Assembly: GCF_003788585.1 (NCBI RefSeq)
Contig: NZ_AYKG01000056.1
Span: forward strand, 57,355-121,354
Origin: Salinisphaera japonica YTM-1
GTDB lineage: Bacteria > Pseudomonadota > Gammaproteobacteria > Nevskiales > Salinisphaeraceae
DNA: 64,000 nt
Reading direction: 5' to 3'
This document shows, piece after piece, positions 52,522 through 61,588 of this stretch. Below the pieces are notes generated by a model. That model worked only from the letters and a program-made list of their open reading frames with translations. It searched no databases and was not told the DNA's origin. The position numbers and the translations under genes were made by a program. Numbering within the stretch: the first letter of the stretch is position 1; the number at the start of each line of letters is the position of its first letter.

Positions 52522-52923
52522 TCAGCGCTGGATCACGGTGCCGTCGTCATCGAGCAGCGGGTAGCTGCCCTGCTCGTCGTGGTCTTCGGGGCCGACCAGC
52601 GACGGCGAGAAGGCACAGATCACGGTCATGCCTTTCTCGCTCGAGAGAATATGCTGCTGGTGCTTGTCCAGGGCATACAGCACGCCGGGCTTGAGCTCCC
52701 AGGTGCCGCCCTCGGTCAGATCCTCGATCTGGCCTTCACCGTCGACGCACAGCACGGTTTCCTTGTGGTTCTTGTACCACATGTGCAGGTGCTGGCCGGG
52801 CTTGATATAGGTTTCGTGCATGGAATGGCCCATGCCGTCGGCGCGCAGGGTATAGCGCCGGCTGATCCACTTGTCGTCTTCGACGGCGTCGTTCTTGGCA
52901 TCTTCGTGGGTGCGAATGATCAT
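52522..52923 (-). CDS. ectC: Ectoine synthase EctC (solitary)
   Basis: A 133-aa cupin enzyme that cyclises N-gamma-acetyl-diaminobutyrate to the osmoprotectant ectoine. The N-terminus MIIRTHEDAKNDAVE, the core GHSMHETYIKPGQHLHMWYKNH (iron-binding cupin residues), and LYALDKHQQHIL match EctC. ectA, ectB and ask are absent on both sides; neighbours are a broken phoD and a PS-decarboxylase-like gene. Either the other genes are elsewhere or this enzyme scavenges imported precursor. Confidence 0.93.
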   Translation of the reverse strand: MIIRTHEDAKNDAVEDDKWISRRYTLRADGMGHSMHETYIKPGQHLHMWYKNHKETVLCVDGEGQIEDLTEGGTWELKPGVLYALDKHQQHILSSEKGMTVICAFSPSLVGPEDHDEQGSYPLLDDDGTVIQR

Positions 52924-52981
52924 CGCTTGGGTCCTCGTTTTGGCATGTGAATACTGAGATCATCGGACGGTCTCAGTGGGA

Positions 52982-54178
52982 TCAACGACAGCGTGCGATC
53001 TCGCTGCCGTAGAAACGGAAACCGGTATCCGGATCGATATCTGGCGCCGCGCCGGCCTGGAACAGCAGGATCATGTCCGAGCCGCCGAACAGGAAATAAC
53101 CGAACTCGGCGCCCTTGGCGGCCGGCCGATCAATCGTGGCCGTGAGGTTGATCGAGCCGACGTGCGACATGCCCACCGGCACTGCGGCCACCAGGCCAAT
53201 ATCGCCATCCGGCGAGTCGGCGGTGTCGATGATCACCACGCCGCGGGTCTGGGAGAATTCATAGCCGGTGGTGGCATCGTCGTGTGATTCGAAGCCGCCG
53301 TTGCCCAGGCTGACCTGTAGATAAGCCTTGCCGCTGACCGTGTAGGCCTCGGCCACACGCCCGCCCACCGGCAGATGAAACCGGTGATAGGCCGAGGGCG
53401 GCAGGGCATAGTGAACGAACGTGCCGCCGGCAAACGCATCGGCGCTGGGACCATGGCCCAACAGCTCGGCGACGTTGCCGTATTGATGGGTGCGCTTGAC
53501 GCGACAACCCGGGATACTCGAATCCGCGTCAATCGTGAACTGTTGTTGATAGGCACAGTCGGCGGCCGAGGCGACCACGCGATTGTCACCGGGGGAGGCG
53601 ATGGGTCGCAGACCGGTATTGAGCTCTCGGGCAAAGAACTGATTGAAGCTCAGCCAGCCGCTGGGCTGGTTCGGCCGGCCGTTGATCAGTGACTCCGCCA
53701 CGCGGTACTGCGGCGCGTTGCGCACGAACTGATCCAGAATCTCGTCGCTGAAGGACTCCGGTGAGTCCAGGAACACGCCCCAGTCACGGGCCACTTCCAG
53801 CAGCCAGTCACGAAACCACTCGATGTTTTCAGCGATCTTCTGCTGGCTGTCGCCGACGTCCTGATCGATCAGCCAGAAGAAATGACACAGCCGGTCATAG
53901 ACTTCCTGCTCGTACTGATCGCGCTCGGAAAGCTCGCGCCAGATCTCGTCGTCCGACTGACAGGGAATCCAGCGCATGAAATCGGCGACATAATCGGTGT
54001 ATTCGTCGAACGTCTGTGGCCAGCGCAGCGCCTTGATCAGCAGCGGGTCCAGGGCATCGTCGGCCCGGGCCTTGGCTTTCTGCAGCGACTGCTCGAGCAG
54101 GGCAATGAAATCGGTATCGCAGGCTCGGGCATAACGCTGCAGGTTATGAACGACCTGATCGGGATCATGGGCAGCCAT
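52982..54178 (-). CDS. Phosphatidylserine decarboxylase-like protein
   Basis: A 398-aa protein. Residues about 150-395 show PS-decarboxylase family blocks: FNQFFARELNTGLRPI, HYALPPSAYHRFHLPVGG, VGMSHVGSINLT, and the C-terminal cleavage region EFGYFLFGGSDMILLF. The usual LGST self-cleavage site reads GGSD; the serine that forms the pyruvoyl group is kept. The N-terminal 150 residues are helical and not part of bacterial Psd. ATG 54178 has AAGGAT upstream. Substrate may be PS or a related amino acid lipid or free amino acid. Confidence 0.82.
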   Translation of the reverse strand: MAAHDPDQVVHNLQRYARACDTDFIALLEQSLQKAKARADDALDPLLIKALRWPQTFDEYTDYVADFMRWIPCQSDDEIWRELSERDQYEQEVYDRLCHFFWLIDQDVGDSQQKIAENIEWFRDWLLEVARDWGVFLDSPESFSDEILDQFVRNAPQYRVAESLINGRPNQPSGWLSFNQFFARELNTGLRPIASPGDNRVVASAADCAYQQQFTIDADSSIPGCRVKRTHQYGNVAELLGHGPSADAFAGGTFVHYALPPSAYHRFHLPVGGRVAEAYTVSGKAYLQVSLGNGGFESHDDATTGYEFSQTRGVVIIDTADSPDGDIGLVAAVPVGMSHVGSINLTATIDRPAAKGAEFGYFLFGGSDMILLFQAGAAPDIDPDTGFRFYGSEIARCR

Positions 54179-54212
54179 GAGACATCCTTTTTTGCCTGTT
54201 TGAGCCACCGCG

Positions 54213-55628
54213 TTAAATGGCCGGGTCCGCGCCGGGTACATTCGGATGGGTCGGCGGGTGGGCATCCATATAGGCCCGCGCGGCCTGCATGATCGCCACG
54301 TCCTGATAACGCTCGGCGGTAAGCTGAAAGCTGATGGGCAGGCCGTTGGTGGAAAAGCCACAGGGCACCGACACGCCGGGCTGACCGGTCAGGTTGAACG
54401 GGTAAGAGAAATTGGCCCATTCCTGCCAGTCGTGCATGTCGGAATCCGGCGGTACCTGATGATTCACGGCAAACGCCTCGAGCGGCAGGGTGGGCGTGAG
54501 CAGCATGTCGTAGCCCTGAAAGAAGCGCGCCATGTGCGCGCCCAGGCGCACGCGCCCGTCCATGGCCTGGAACAGATCGGTGGAGGCCCAGGCTTCGGCG
54601 CGCCGGGCGTTTTCGGCCAGCCCCGGATCAAGCAGTTCTCGCTGATCGGCGTCCAGGCCCTCCCAGAGCACGCGGGCCCCGGTGAACCAGATCTTGCGAT
54701 AGATATCGATCGGTTCATCGATGCCGGGATCGGCCTCGATGATTTCAGCGCCCAGCGCCCGAAGCTCGGCTGCGACCCGGTCGATGGCGGCCGCGATCTG
54801 CGGGTCGACCGAGGCAAAACCCAGATCCCGCGAGTAGGCGATACGCACGCCTGCCAGCGATTCGACGGGCGCCGTGCCCCAGTCGGCGGGCTGGCCACCG
54901 CGGGAATACAGATCGTCGGGATGATGCCGGCCAATGACGTTGAGCATGCGCGCGCCGTCCTCGGCATGGCGCGTCAACGGGCCAATGCTGGCCAGCAGGG
55001 CGGACTTGGACGGCGGCCATTGTGGCACCCAGCCAAACGTGGGCTTGAACCCGAACACGCCACAAAAGCCCGCCGGAATACGGATCGAGCCGCCCGAGTC
55101 ACTGCCTTGATGCAGCACGCCCATGTTGAGCGCGGCCGCGCTCGCAGCACCGCCGGATGAGCCGCCGGCGGTCTTGTCCGGGTTCCAGGGGTTGCCGGTC
55201 GCGCCGAACACGCGGTTGTCGGTCACGCCTTTCCAGCCGAATTCCGGGGTGTTGGTCTTGCCCAGAATCACGGCGCCGGCACGTTTCATGAAATCGGCCG
55301 GGGGCGAATCGTAGTCGCAGCGGGCATCACTTGTCGTCAACGAGCCGGCCCGGGCCGGCATGCCCGTGACCTCTGCGAGATCCTTGATCGACGAGGGCAC
55401 ACCATCGACCTCGGACAACGGCGCGCCGCGCTGCCAACGGGCCTCGGATGCTCTGGCGGCTGCCATCGCCCCGTCGGAATCGACATGAACATAGGCGTTC
55501 ACGGCCGCGTTATGACGATCAATACGCGCAAGCGCGGCTCGGGTTGCCTCGATGGGGCTGGCCTGGCCGCTACGGTAGAGTCGGAGCAGCTCGCTGGCGC
55601 TGGCCAACCCCAGATCGGTTGTCGGCAT
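54213..55628 (-). CDS. Amidase (amidase signature family)
   Basis: A 471-aa amidase signature enzyme. The Ser-cisSer-Lys triad is visible: Lys in SSIKDLAEV, cis-Ser in AGGSSGGAAS, nucleophile Ser in GSDSGGSIRIPA. Landmarks LGKTNTPEFGWK and NLTGQPGVSVPCGF follow. It hydrolyses amides, but substrate cannot be given; it is not GatA by context, as gatB and gatC are absent. ATG 55628 begins MPTTDLGLASASELL. It runs 34 bp ahead of the PS-decarboxylase-like gene in the same direction, so they likely form one transcript. Confidence 0.9.
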   Translation of the reverse strand: MPTTDLGLASASELLRLYRSGQASPIEATRAALARIDRHNAAVNAYVHVDSDGAMAAARASEARWQRGAPLSEVDGVPSSIKDLAEVTGMPARAGSLTTSDARCDYDSPPADFMKRAGAVILGKTNTPEFGWKGVTDNRVFGATGNPWNPDKTAGGSSGGAASAAALNMGVLHQGSDSGGSIRIPAGFCGVFGFKPTFGWVPQWPPSKSALLASIGPLTRHAEDGARMLNVIGRHHPDDLYSRGGQPADWGTAPVESLAGVRIAYSRDLGFASVDPQIAAAIDRVAAELRALGAEIIEADPGIDEPIDIYRKIWFTGARVLWEGLDADQRELLDPGLAENARRAEAWASTDLFQAMDGRVRLGAHMARFFQGYDMLLTPTLPLEAFAVNHQVPPDSDMHDWQEWANFSYPFNLTGQPGVSVPCGFSTNGLPISFQLTAERYQDVAIMQAARAYMDAHPPTHPNVPGADPAI

Positions 55629-55805
55629 CGTGTGGCCTCGGTGCGTTCGAATAGCGCCGCTACAGGAGACCACCGGCCGTTGCGTGACAAAATCCGTATC
55701 ATCACTTAGTTGTAGATACCATCTACTGCCCGGTCATCCGCTTGTGTCTTGCCATGCATCTGCCAGAGTGCGCCGTGACGTGACAGCACTGACGAAAGCG
55801 CGCCC

Positions 55806-57080
55806 ATGACCGACGACACCCTATCGACCGACGGACGCTATGCCCGGCTGTGTCGCCGATTGCCGCTATGGCAGCAGATTCTGGTCGGGCTCGTTCTGGG
55901 CACGCTTGTCGGCAGCCTGCTGGGAGAACGCGCCGCGTGGCTGGCCCCGATCGGCGATCTGTTCATCAACGCCATCAAAATGCTGATCGTGCCGTTGGTG
56001 TTTTCGACCCTGGTGGTGGGCATCACCGGCATGCGCGACCCGCAGGCGATGGGCCGTATCGGGCTGCGCACCGTGGCCATCTATTTGTTGACGACCGCGT
56101 TTGCCATCGCCCTGGGCTTGTTGTTATCGACGCTCATCCAGCCGGGCACCGGCGTGTCGATGTCACTGGGCGCAACCGACGCGCCGGCTGCCCAGGACGC
56201 GCCCGGCCTGTCGGATATCCTCGTGGGGCTGGTGCCCACCAATCCGGTGGCAGCACTCACCGATGGCAATATCCTGCAGATCATCGTCTTTGCCATCGCC
56301 CTGGCGATCGCACTGGCGATCACGGGCAAGCCGGCCGAGCCGGTGATCCGGGTGTTCGAAGGCCTGGCCGAGGCCATGATCACGCTTACGACGTTCGTGA
56401 TGGCGCTGGCGCCGATCGGCGTGTTCGCGTTGATCGCCGTGGTGACCGGCCAGTACGGCGCCGACGTGCTCTGGCCGCTGGCCAAGGTTATCGGCGTGAT
56501 GTATTTGGCCTGTGTATTGCAGGTGCTGCTCGTCTACTCGGGCATCGTCGCGCTCGTCATGCGGCTCAACCCGCTGCGCTATCTGCACGGTAGTCTCGAT
56601 GCGCTGTTGGTGGCTTTTTCGTCGGCGTCCTCATCCGGAACGCTGCCGGTGTCGTTGCGCTGCGCCGAGAATAATCTGGGCGTGCCGCGCTCGATCGCGG
56701 CCTTCGTGCTGCCGGTCGGGGCCACGATCAACATGGACGGCACGGCGATCTACCAGGGCGTTGTGGCCGTGTTTGTGGCCCAGCTGGTGGGTGTGGATCT
56801 GTCCTGGGCCGATTACGGCATGATCGTGCTGACCGGTACGTTGGCCTCGATCGGTACTGCCGGCGTGCCCGGCGCGGGTTTGATCATGCTTTCGATCGTT
56901 CTGGCACAGGTCGGCCTGCCGCTGGCTGCGGTCGGCGTGATCGCCGGCATCGACCGTATTCTGGATATGGCGCGCACCGGCGTGAACGTGGCCGGCGATC
57001 TGATGGTCACGACCTGGGTGGCGGTCAGTGAGAACACGGTGGATCGCCAGGTTTACAACGGCAGGCGTTGTTCTGCCTGA
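55806..57080 (+). CDS. Dicarboxylate/amino acid:cation symporter (DAACS family)
   Basis: A 424-aa transporter of the GltP/DctA fold. Landmarks are LPLWQQILVGLVLGTLVG in helix 1, SSASSSGTLPVSLRCAE (hairpin 1 serine-rich motif), ATINMDGTAIYQG in helix 7, and GTAGVPGAGLIMLSI (hairpin 2). Residues near the end, GIDRILDMARTGVNVAGD, contact the carboxylate. It imports glutamate, aspartate or C4-dicarboxylates with Na+ or H+. Complete. Confidence 0.93.
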   Translation: MTDDTLSTDGRYARLCRRLPLWQQILVGLVLGTLVGSLLGERAAWLAPIGDLFINAIKMLIVPLVFSTLVVGITGMRDPQAMGRIGLRTVAIYLLTTAFAIALGLLLSTLIQPGTGVSMSLGATDAPAAQDAPGLSDILVGLVPTNPVAALTDGNILQIIVFAIALAIALAITGKPAEPVIRVFEGLAEAMITLTTFVMALAPIGVFALIAVVTGQYGADVLWPLAKVIGVMYLACVLQVLLVYSGIVALVMRLNPLRYLHGSLDALLVAFSSASSSGTLPVSLRCAENNLGVPRSIAAFVLPVGATINMDGTAIYQGVVAVFVAQLVGVDLSWADYGMIVLTGTLASIGTAGVPGAGLIMLSIVLAQVGLPLAAVGVIAGIDRILDMARTGVNVAGDLMVTTWVAVSENTVDRQVYNGRRCSA

Positions 57081-57129
57081 TCGGCCGGGCAGCAACCGGA
57101 GCGCGCAAGGCGTGGCGGCCGGTAAGAGA

Positions 57130-57606
57130 TTAGCCCCGGCCGGTTTCGCTTTTTTCCAGCTCGTCGTAAGCGGCCATGAAATCGTCGTCATCCGAGTCGG
57201 CGGCCGCGCTATCGGCCATGGCGTCGAGTTCGTCGCTTTGGCTGTCCACGGTCGTGGGCGGGGCATCGGCCGTGTAGGCCGGTGTGCCGTAAGCCTCGGC
57301 CTCGGCCTCGACGGGCGCGGGGCCGTCGGCGGCCGGCGGGGTCGCACTTTTCTTGTCGGCGGCAGGTTTTTTCGGCGCCGCGCTCTTGCCGGCCGCCGGA
57401 GCGCTGCCCTGGCTGGCGGTTTCGCAGATACAGACCGTGCCATCGGTCCATACCACGGTGGTGATATCGGCGCGCCATGTCTTGCCGGCGCGTGTGACCA
57501 CCTGAACCGTGTCGCCGGCCTCGACCGGCTCGGCTGTCTTGGCGCCCCAGTTGCCGTTGCGCAGTTTGCAGGGATTGGCTTCTACGAGATTGTCTTCAGC
57601 GCTCAT
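57130..57606 (-). CDS. Hypothetical acidic-tailed protein
   Basis: A 158-aa protein. Residues 1-65 form a small beta-rich domain (CKLRNGNWGAKTAEPVEAGD, VQVVTRAGKTWRADI) that may bind a nucleic acid or polymer; the rest is Ala/Pro/Asp-rich and probably disordered, ending DDDDFMAAYDELEKSE. The acidic, aromatic end recalls the protein-binding tail of single-strand DNA-binding proteins. Function not recognised. It converges on the symporter gene. Confidence 0.7.
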   Translation of the reverse strand: MSAEDNLVEANPCKLRNGNWGAKTAEPVEAGDTVQVVTRAGKTWRADITTVVWTDGTVCICETASQGSAPAAGKSAAPKKPAADKKSATPPAADGPAPVEAEAEAYGTPAYTADAPPTTVDSQSDELDAMADSAAADSDDDDFMAAYDELEKSETGRG

Positions 57607-57693
57607 AACGAAATCGAGTATGGGAACACGACAAGTGTGCGGTTTCGCGGCCCGCGCGTCACGTGCGCCCAGTGCCGGCTCAGCGCATGTGTC

Positions 57694-58059
57694 CTAGGCG
57701 ATGATCCACTGACGCGCGGATTCTCGCTCGGCCATGGGAAACCCGCGGATCGTCATCTTGGAGGTGATCTTGTCGGACCAGTCGGCGGCCTCGGCGACAC
57801 CGCTTATGTCGGTGACAACAGCCTGCTTGTCGAACCGATCCCAGTGCTTGATCGCGGTCTTGAGATCGTTGAACAGGGCCTGTGGCGATACGCCGCCCAG
57901 CGAATGAATCTCGACGTAGAGCGAGAGTTTGTCGTGCTCGGCGAGGCGGTTTTCCAGCTCGGCAACGATATTGGCGAAATCCTGTTGGCCCACGGCGCCG
58001 TCGATTTCGATGGGCAGAACATGGCCGGCATCGGCGGGAAACGGTGCAATACGTAGCAT
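57694..58059 (-). CDS. SpoIIAA-like (STAS-type) protein
   Basis: A 121-aa protein of the SpoIIAA-like/DUF3478 group, with the pattern VLPIEIDGAVGQQDFANIV, LSLYVEIHSLGGVSPQALFNDL, KQAVVTDISGVAEAADWSD and a final FPMAERESARQWI. Related structures have a STAS or SEC14-like fold that binds lipid or partner proteins. Role unknown. Single gene. Confidence 0.87.
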   Translation of the reverse strand: MLRIAPFPADAGHVLPIEIDGAVGQQDFANIVAELENRLAEHDKLSLYVEIHSLGGVSPQALFNDLKTAIKHWDRFDKQAVVTDISGVAEAADWSDKITSKMTIRGFPMAERESARQWIIA

Positions 58060-58207
58060 GCGAGATACCTCGTGTCTGAAAGCTCGGCATTCACTGTAGC
58101 CGCTGTCTCGGGGGGCTGACGAGCGCAGCAGGCGAGCCGCATCTTAAGGTTTCAGTCATAAACAGGCGGTAGTGTCAAAGGCACTGGCCCAAGGGTCAGA
58201 GTGAATG

Positions 58208-58247
58208 GCCTGTTATCCAGGCAATAGCCTGAGATGGGCAATAGCCC
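58208..58247 (+). promoter_or_regulatory. Leader with competing hairpins before the acidic secreted protein
   Basis: CAGGC (58218-58222) can pair with GCCTG upstream (58208-58212) or GCCTG downstream (58227-58231); GGGC-AATA-GCCC (58236-58247) follows, then the ribosome site AAGGAG. Such exclusive pairings can control translation or early termination. No known riboswitch was recognised. Confidence 0.35.
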
Positions 58248-58259
58248 AAGGAGATAATC

Positions 58260-58586
58260 ATGACGATGCGTAAGAACATGACGATGGCCGCGATGTGCTC
58301 GGTACTGGCTGTGTCCGGCCTGGCGTTCTCGGCCGGCGCGCTGGCCGACGAGGATTCGGATATGTCGAGCGACACGTCGACGATGAACAACGAGTCGATG
58401 AATAGCGGCATGAGCGGCGGCGCCATGACCGAAGACAACGATATGGATAACGATTCGGCCATGTCGGGGGCAGACACCGACATGAACGATGACGCCATGG
58501 ATGACAACGACAGCGAAATGGACGTCGGCGATAACGACGACGGCATGGACCATAACGACATGGACAGCGACAGTTACGAAGACTGA
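58260..58586 (+). CDS. Small secreted Asp/Met/Ser-rich protein
   Basis: A 108-aa protein: signal peptide (about 1-29, ending AGALA) and an 80-residue mature part built from D, M, S, N and G, with degenerate DxDM/NDxMD repeats (DNDMDNDSAMSGADTDMND as landmark). No fold is expected; acidic and Met-rich content could bind metal ions or suit high salt. AAGGAG precedes ATG 58260 and a strong terminator follows. Expression is likely high and single-gene. Confidence 0.8.
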   Translation: MTMRKNMTMAAMCSVLAVSGLAFSAGALADEDSDMSSDTSTMNNESMNSGMSGGAMTEDNDMDNDSAMSGADTDMNDDAMDDNDSEMDVGDNDDGMDHNDMDSDSYED

Positions 58587-58614
58587 TCGCGCGATGATCC
58601 GTTGACGCGCGTGA

Positions 58615-58644
58615 GCCGTCGCCTGAACAGGCGACGGCTTTTTT
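58615..58644 (+). terminator. Terminator after the acidic secreted protein
   Basis: GCCGTCGCC pairs exactly with GGCGACGGC around TGAACA, followed by TTTTTT. Confidence 0.9.
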
Positions 58645-58814
58645 GTGGGCCTGTGCTGCGTGGCCTGACCGCCGCGGGCTATCGATGACGGCCCGGGCGT
58701 GATTGAATGCCACGCTTTATGACGATGGCCCGGTAGCACCTGCCGGCCGTTGTAGAGACGTGCGGATGATCGCCTGCGATGATCCGTCGATGTTTTTCCA
58801 CGGTTCGGGGCGCC

Positions 58815-60668
58815 ATGGAATCCGGGCATATTTCTTTTCTGCCGCTGCTGATCGTCATCGCCTTGAGTTTTGCGGTGCCGATCCTGCTGTCGCCGATTCG
58901 CCGGCTGGGCATTCCCGTGGTCGTGGGCGAGATCATTGCGGGCATTGTGGTCGGGCGCAGCGGGCTGGGGCTGGTCTCCGACGAGTTCGTGCTCGAGGTG
59001 CTCTCGGTCTTCGGCTTCGCCTATCTGATGTTCCTGTCGGGGCTGGAGATCGATTTTTCCGGGCTCTCGGCCCGCGGGGGGCTGCGTGCGAGCACGCGCT
59101 GGGCCCGGCTGCGGCGTAATCCGTTCGTGATCGGCGGGGCGGCGTTCGCGGTGACCACGCTGTGTTCGCTGGGTGCGGCGTTCTATCTCACCCATATCGA
59201 TCTGGTGGATCAGCCCTGGCTGATGGCGCTGATTCTGTCGACCACGTCGCTGGGCGTGGTCGCCCCGGTCTTGAAAGAACGCGGGGTGATCGAGAGCACC
59301 TACGGCCAGACGCTGCTGGCCGCGGCGTTGATTGCCGATTTCGTCACCATTCTGCTGGTCAGCGGCTTTGCCATGGTGCGCGCGGGGGCCGCACTCGATC
59401 TGTTGTTGATTCTGGTGCTGCTCATCGTGTTCGTGGCCTCGTACCGGCTGGCCGGGCGGGCACGCGAGAACCTGCCCGCCCAGCGCTTGATGCACGCACT
59501 GTCCACGGCCACCTCACAGATCCGCGTGCGCGGCTCGATGGCGCTGGCGCTTGTGTTCATCGCCCTGGCCGAGGGCCTGGGCGTGGAAAACATTCTGGGC
59601 GCGTTTCTGGCCGGTGTGCTGGTCTCGTTTCTGGTCGGCAGCGAAAGCTCGATGCTGCGCGAAAAGCTCGATGCCATCGGCTACGGCTTCTTCATCCCGA
59701 TATTCTTCGTGATGGTGGGCGTGCAGTTCGATCTGCCGGCGCTGCTGGGCTCGGATTCGCCCTGGGCGACCGTGGGCTTGTTGCTGGCGATCGCTTTCGG
59801 GGTGAAGCTGCTGGGGGCGATGACCTTTCGCCTGGCCTTTGGCTGGCGCGAGACGTTTGCCGCCAGCACGCTGCTCTCGGCGCGCCTGTCGTTGATCATC
59901 GCAGTGGCGGCCATCGGCGTGGAGATGGGCATCATCTCGCCGGCGCTGGATGCTGCGATCATCCTGGTGGCGATCGTGACCTGTCTGCTCTCGCCCATCG
60001 CCTTCGCCCGGCTGGTGCCGCGCAGTTATCGCAAGGCCCGGCATATGTTGCTGATCGGCGATACCCGCGACACGGCCCCGCTGGCGGGGCGCCTGCGCGA
60101 GATCGGGCGTGAGGTCGCGGTCTACGACATCGATCATCACGCCGCACCGGCCAGTGCTTCGCGCAGCGAGCTGAGCGCGGCCCTGCGCACGGCCGGTATC
60201 GAGGGCGCGGACACGCTGATCGCCGTGGCCGACGATGACGAGACCAACCTGGCGTATTGTCGTGTCGCGCGAGAAGTACATGCCGTGCAGCGCCTGGTGG
60301 CCTGGGTGCGGGATCCGGCCTTCAACAAGCGTTTTCGTGATGCCGGGGTCAATGTGGTCAACCCCGCCTATGCCAAGTTCCTGCTGCTGGAGAGCATGGC
60401 GCTGGGCGGCGCGGCCATGGACGGGCTGATCCATGACGATGAGACCCAGGAGATTCGTATCGCCAAGCTGGCCAATCCCTGGCTGGCGGATCGCCAGATC
60501 CGGCATATCGGCCTGCCCGAGGGCACCCGCGTGCTGCGCGTGCAGCGCGGCGGGGCCGTGCTCGAGGCCGAGCCGTCCACGGTGCTCAAGATCAACGACA
60601 CGCTTACGGTGATTGGTGCTCATGACGAGGTCGACGCGCTGATGCGGCGGCTGGCCAGTCGTTGGTAG
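58815..60668 (+). CDS. CPA2-type K+/H+ antiporter (KefB/KefC-like) with Trk domains
   Basis: A 617-aa transporter: Na+/H+ exchanger membrane domain with about 12 helices (1-395; IPVVVGEIIAGIVVGRSGLG, FGFAYLMFLSGLEIDFSGLS), then a TrkA_N-like nucleotide domain (about 410-520) and a TrkA_C domain (about 545-615, KINDTLTVIGAHDEVDALM). The dinucleotide motif GxGxxG is degenerate: LLIGDTRDT. It probably exchanges K+ or Na+ for protons. ATG 58815 begins MESGHISF; a shorter reach to 58779 is unlikely. Confidence 0.88.
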   Translation: MESGHISFLPLLIVIALSFAVPILLSPIRRLGIPVVVGEIIAGIVVGRSGLGLVSDEFVLEVLSVFGFAYLMFLSGLEIDFSGLSARGGLRASTRWARLRRNPFVIGGAAFAVTTLCSLGAAFYLTHIDLVDQPWLMALILSTTSLGVVAPVLKERGVIESTYGQTLLAAALIADFVTILLVSGFAMVRAGAALDLLLILVLLIVFVASYRLAGRARENLPAQRLMHALSTATSQIRVRGSMALALVFIALAEGLGVENILGAFLAGVLVSFLVGSESSMLREKLDAIGYGFFIPIFFVMVGVQFDLPALLGSDSPWATVGLLLAIAFGVKLLGAMTFRLAFGWRETFAASTLLSARLSLIIAVAAIGVEMGIISPALDAAIILVAIVTCLLSPIAFARLVPRSYRKARHMLLIGDTRDTAPLAGRLREIGREVAVYDIDHHAAPASASRSELSAALRTAGIEGADTLIAVADDDETNLAYCRVAREVHAVQRLVAWVRDPAFNKRFRDAGVNVVNPAYAKFLLLESMALGGAAMDGLIHDDETQEIRIAKLANPWLADRQIRHIGLPEGTRVLRVQRGGAVLEAEPSTVLKINDTLTVIGAHDEVDALMRRLASRW

Positions 60669-60769
60669 CCGCACCCGGCGGCCCGCCCGAGCAGCGCCGT
60701 ATCGCCGAGGTGTTGTATCGCCTGCGTGAAGGCCCGGACAGTTGCATGATCTGTGAGGCCCCGTTTTAG
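60662..60769 (+). CDS. Possible 35-aa protein with CxxC between antiporter and ZIP-like gene
   Basis: From TTG 60662, overlapping the antiporter stop, a frame reads VAAPGGPPEQRRIAEVLYRL and ends DSCMICEAPF with the stop TAG touching the ATG of the next gene. It looks coding by composition and has a Cys-x2-Cys pair. It could be a small metal-binding peptide, a coupling leader or the remnant of a longer protein. No ribosome site was seen. Confidence 0.35.
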   Translation: MVAAPGGPPEQRRIAEVLYRLREGPDSCMICEAPF

Positions 60770-61465
60770 ATGACTCTGTTCGTTCTGATCGCCGCCACGT
60801 CGATCGCCCTGCTGATCGGCGTGGCCTGGGTGTTGCTCATCGGCATGCCGGCGCGGCTCGAAGGCGTGCTCATCGCCCTGGCGGGCGGGGCGCTTCTGAT
60901 TGCGGCCGTGCTGGAGTTGATTCAGCCGGTGATCAACGAGCGCTCGCTGCTGCTGCCGTTCGCGGCCCTGTTTTTCGGGGCGCTGTTGTATACCGTGCTC
61001 ATCCAGGTTCTCAACCGCGCGGGGTGGATCGGCATGGCCGAAGGCTCGGCCGGCAAGATCCTGATGTCCGGCGTGCCGGAAAATCTCGCGATCGGCCTGT
61101 CGTTGATCGGTTTCAGTGCCATACAGATCAGTGCCCTGGTGGGCTCGATCCTGGTGTCCAACGTGCCCTGGGCAGCCAATGCCACCCGCGGCATGATCGA
61201 TTCCGGGCATTCCAGGGCCCGGATCGCGGCGACCTGGGCGGGTGTAATCGCTATTCTGGCCGCGGCCGCCATTATCGGCCGCTACGGCTTTGGCCAGGCC
61301 CATGAAGCCGTGCTGGATTATCTGCGCTGTTTTGCGGCCGGCGCGATCATCTGTGCCCTGGCCGTGGATGTGTTCCCCCAGGCCTTCAAGACCGACGAGC
61401 GCCTGACGGGCCTGGCCACGATCGCCGGGGTGATTCTGGCCCTGGCGCTGAATCAGATCAGTTGA
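60770..61465 (+). CDS. ZIP-family-like metal transporter
   Basis: A 231-aa membrane protein with seven to eight helices. The block MSGVPENLAIGLSL corresponds to the ZIP motif HxxxDGxPENxxxG in helix 4, but the His and Asp are replaced, and helix 5 has SNVPWAANATRG rather than the HExPE motif. Metal binding is therefore weaker or different. Might import or export divalent metal; substrate unknown. Confidence 0.7.
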   Translation: MTLFVLIAATSIALLIGVAWVLLIGMPARLEGVLIALAGGALLIAAVLELIQPVINERSLLLPFAALFFGALLYTVLIQVLNRAGWIGMAEGSAGKILMSGVPENLAIGLSLIGFSAIQISALVGSILVSNVPWAANATRGMIDSGHSRARIAATWAGVIAILAAAAIIGRYGFGQAHEAVLDYLRCFAAGAIICALAVDVFPQAFKTDERLTGLATIAGVILALALNQIS

Positions 61466-61588
61466 ATCACTGCGACGATACGTCACAGCCCGGCCTCGGC
61501 ATGTGGGGCGTATCGTTCGTCCAGGATTCGTGGTCAAGCGATTGACGTGCAGGCACGCGGGGTTTCAGCAACCGATCAAGGCACGGCG

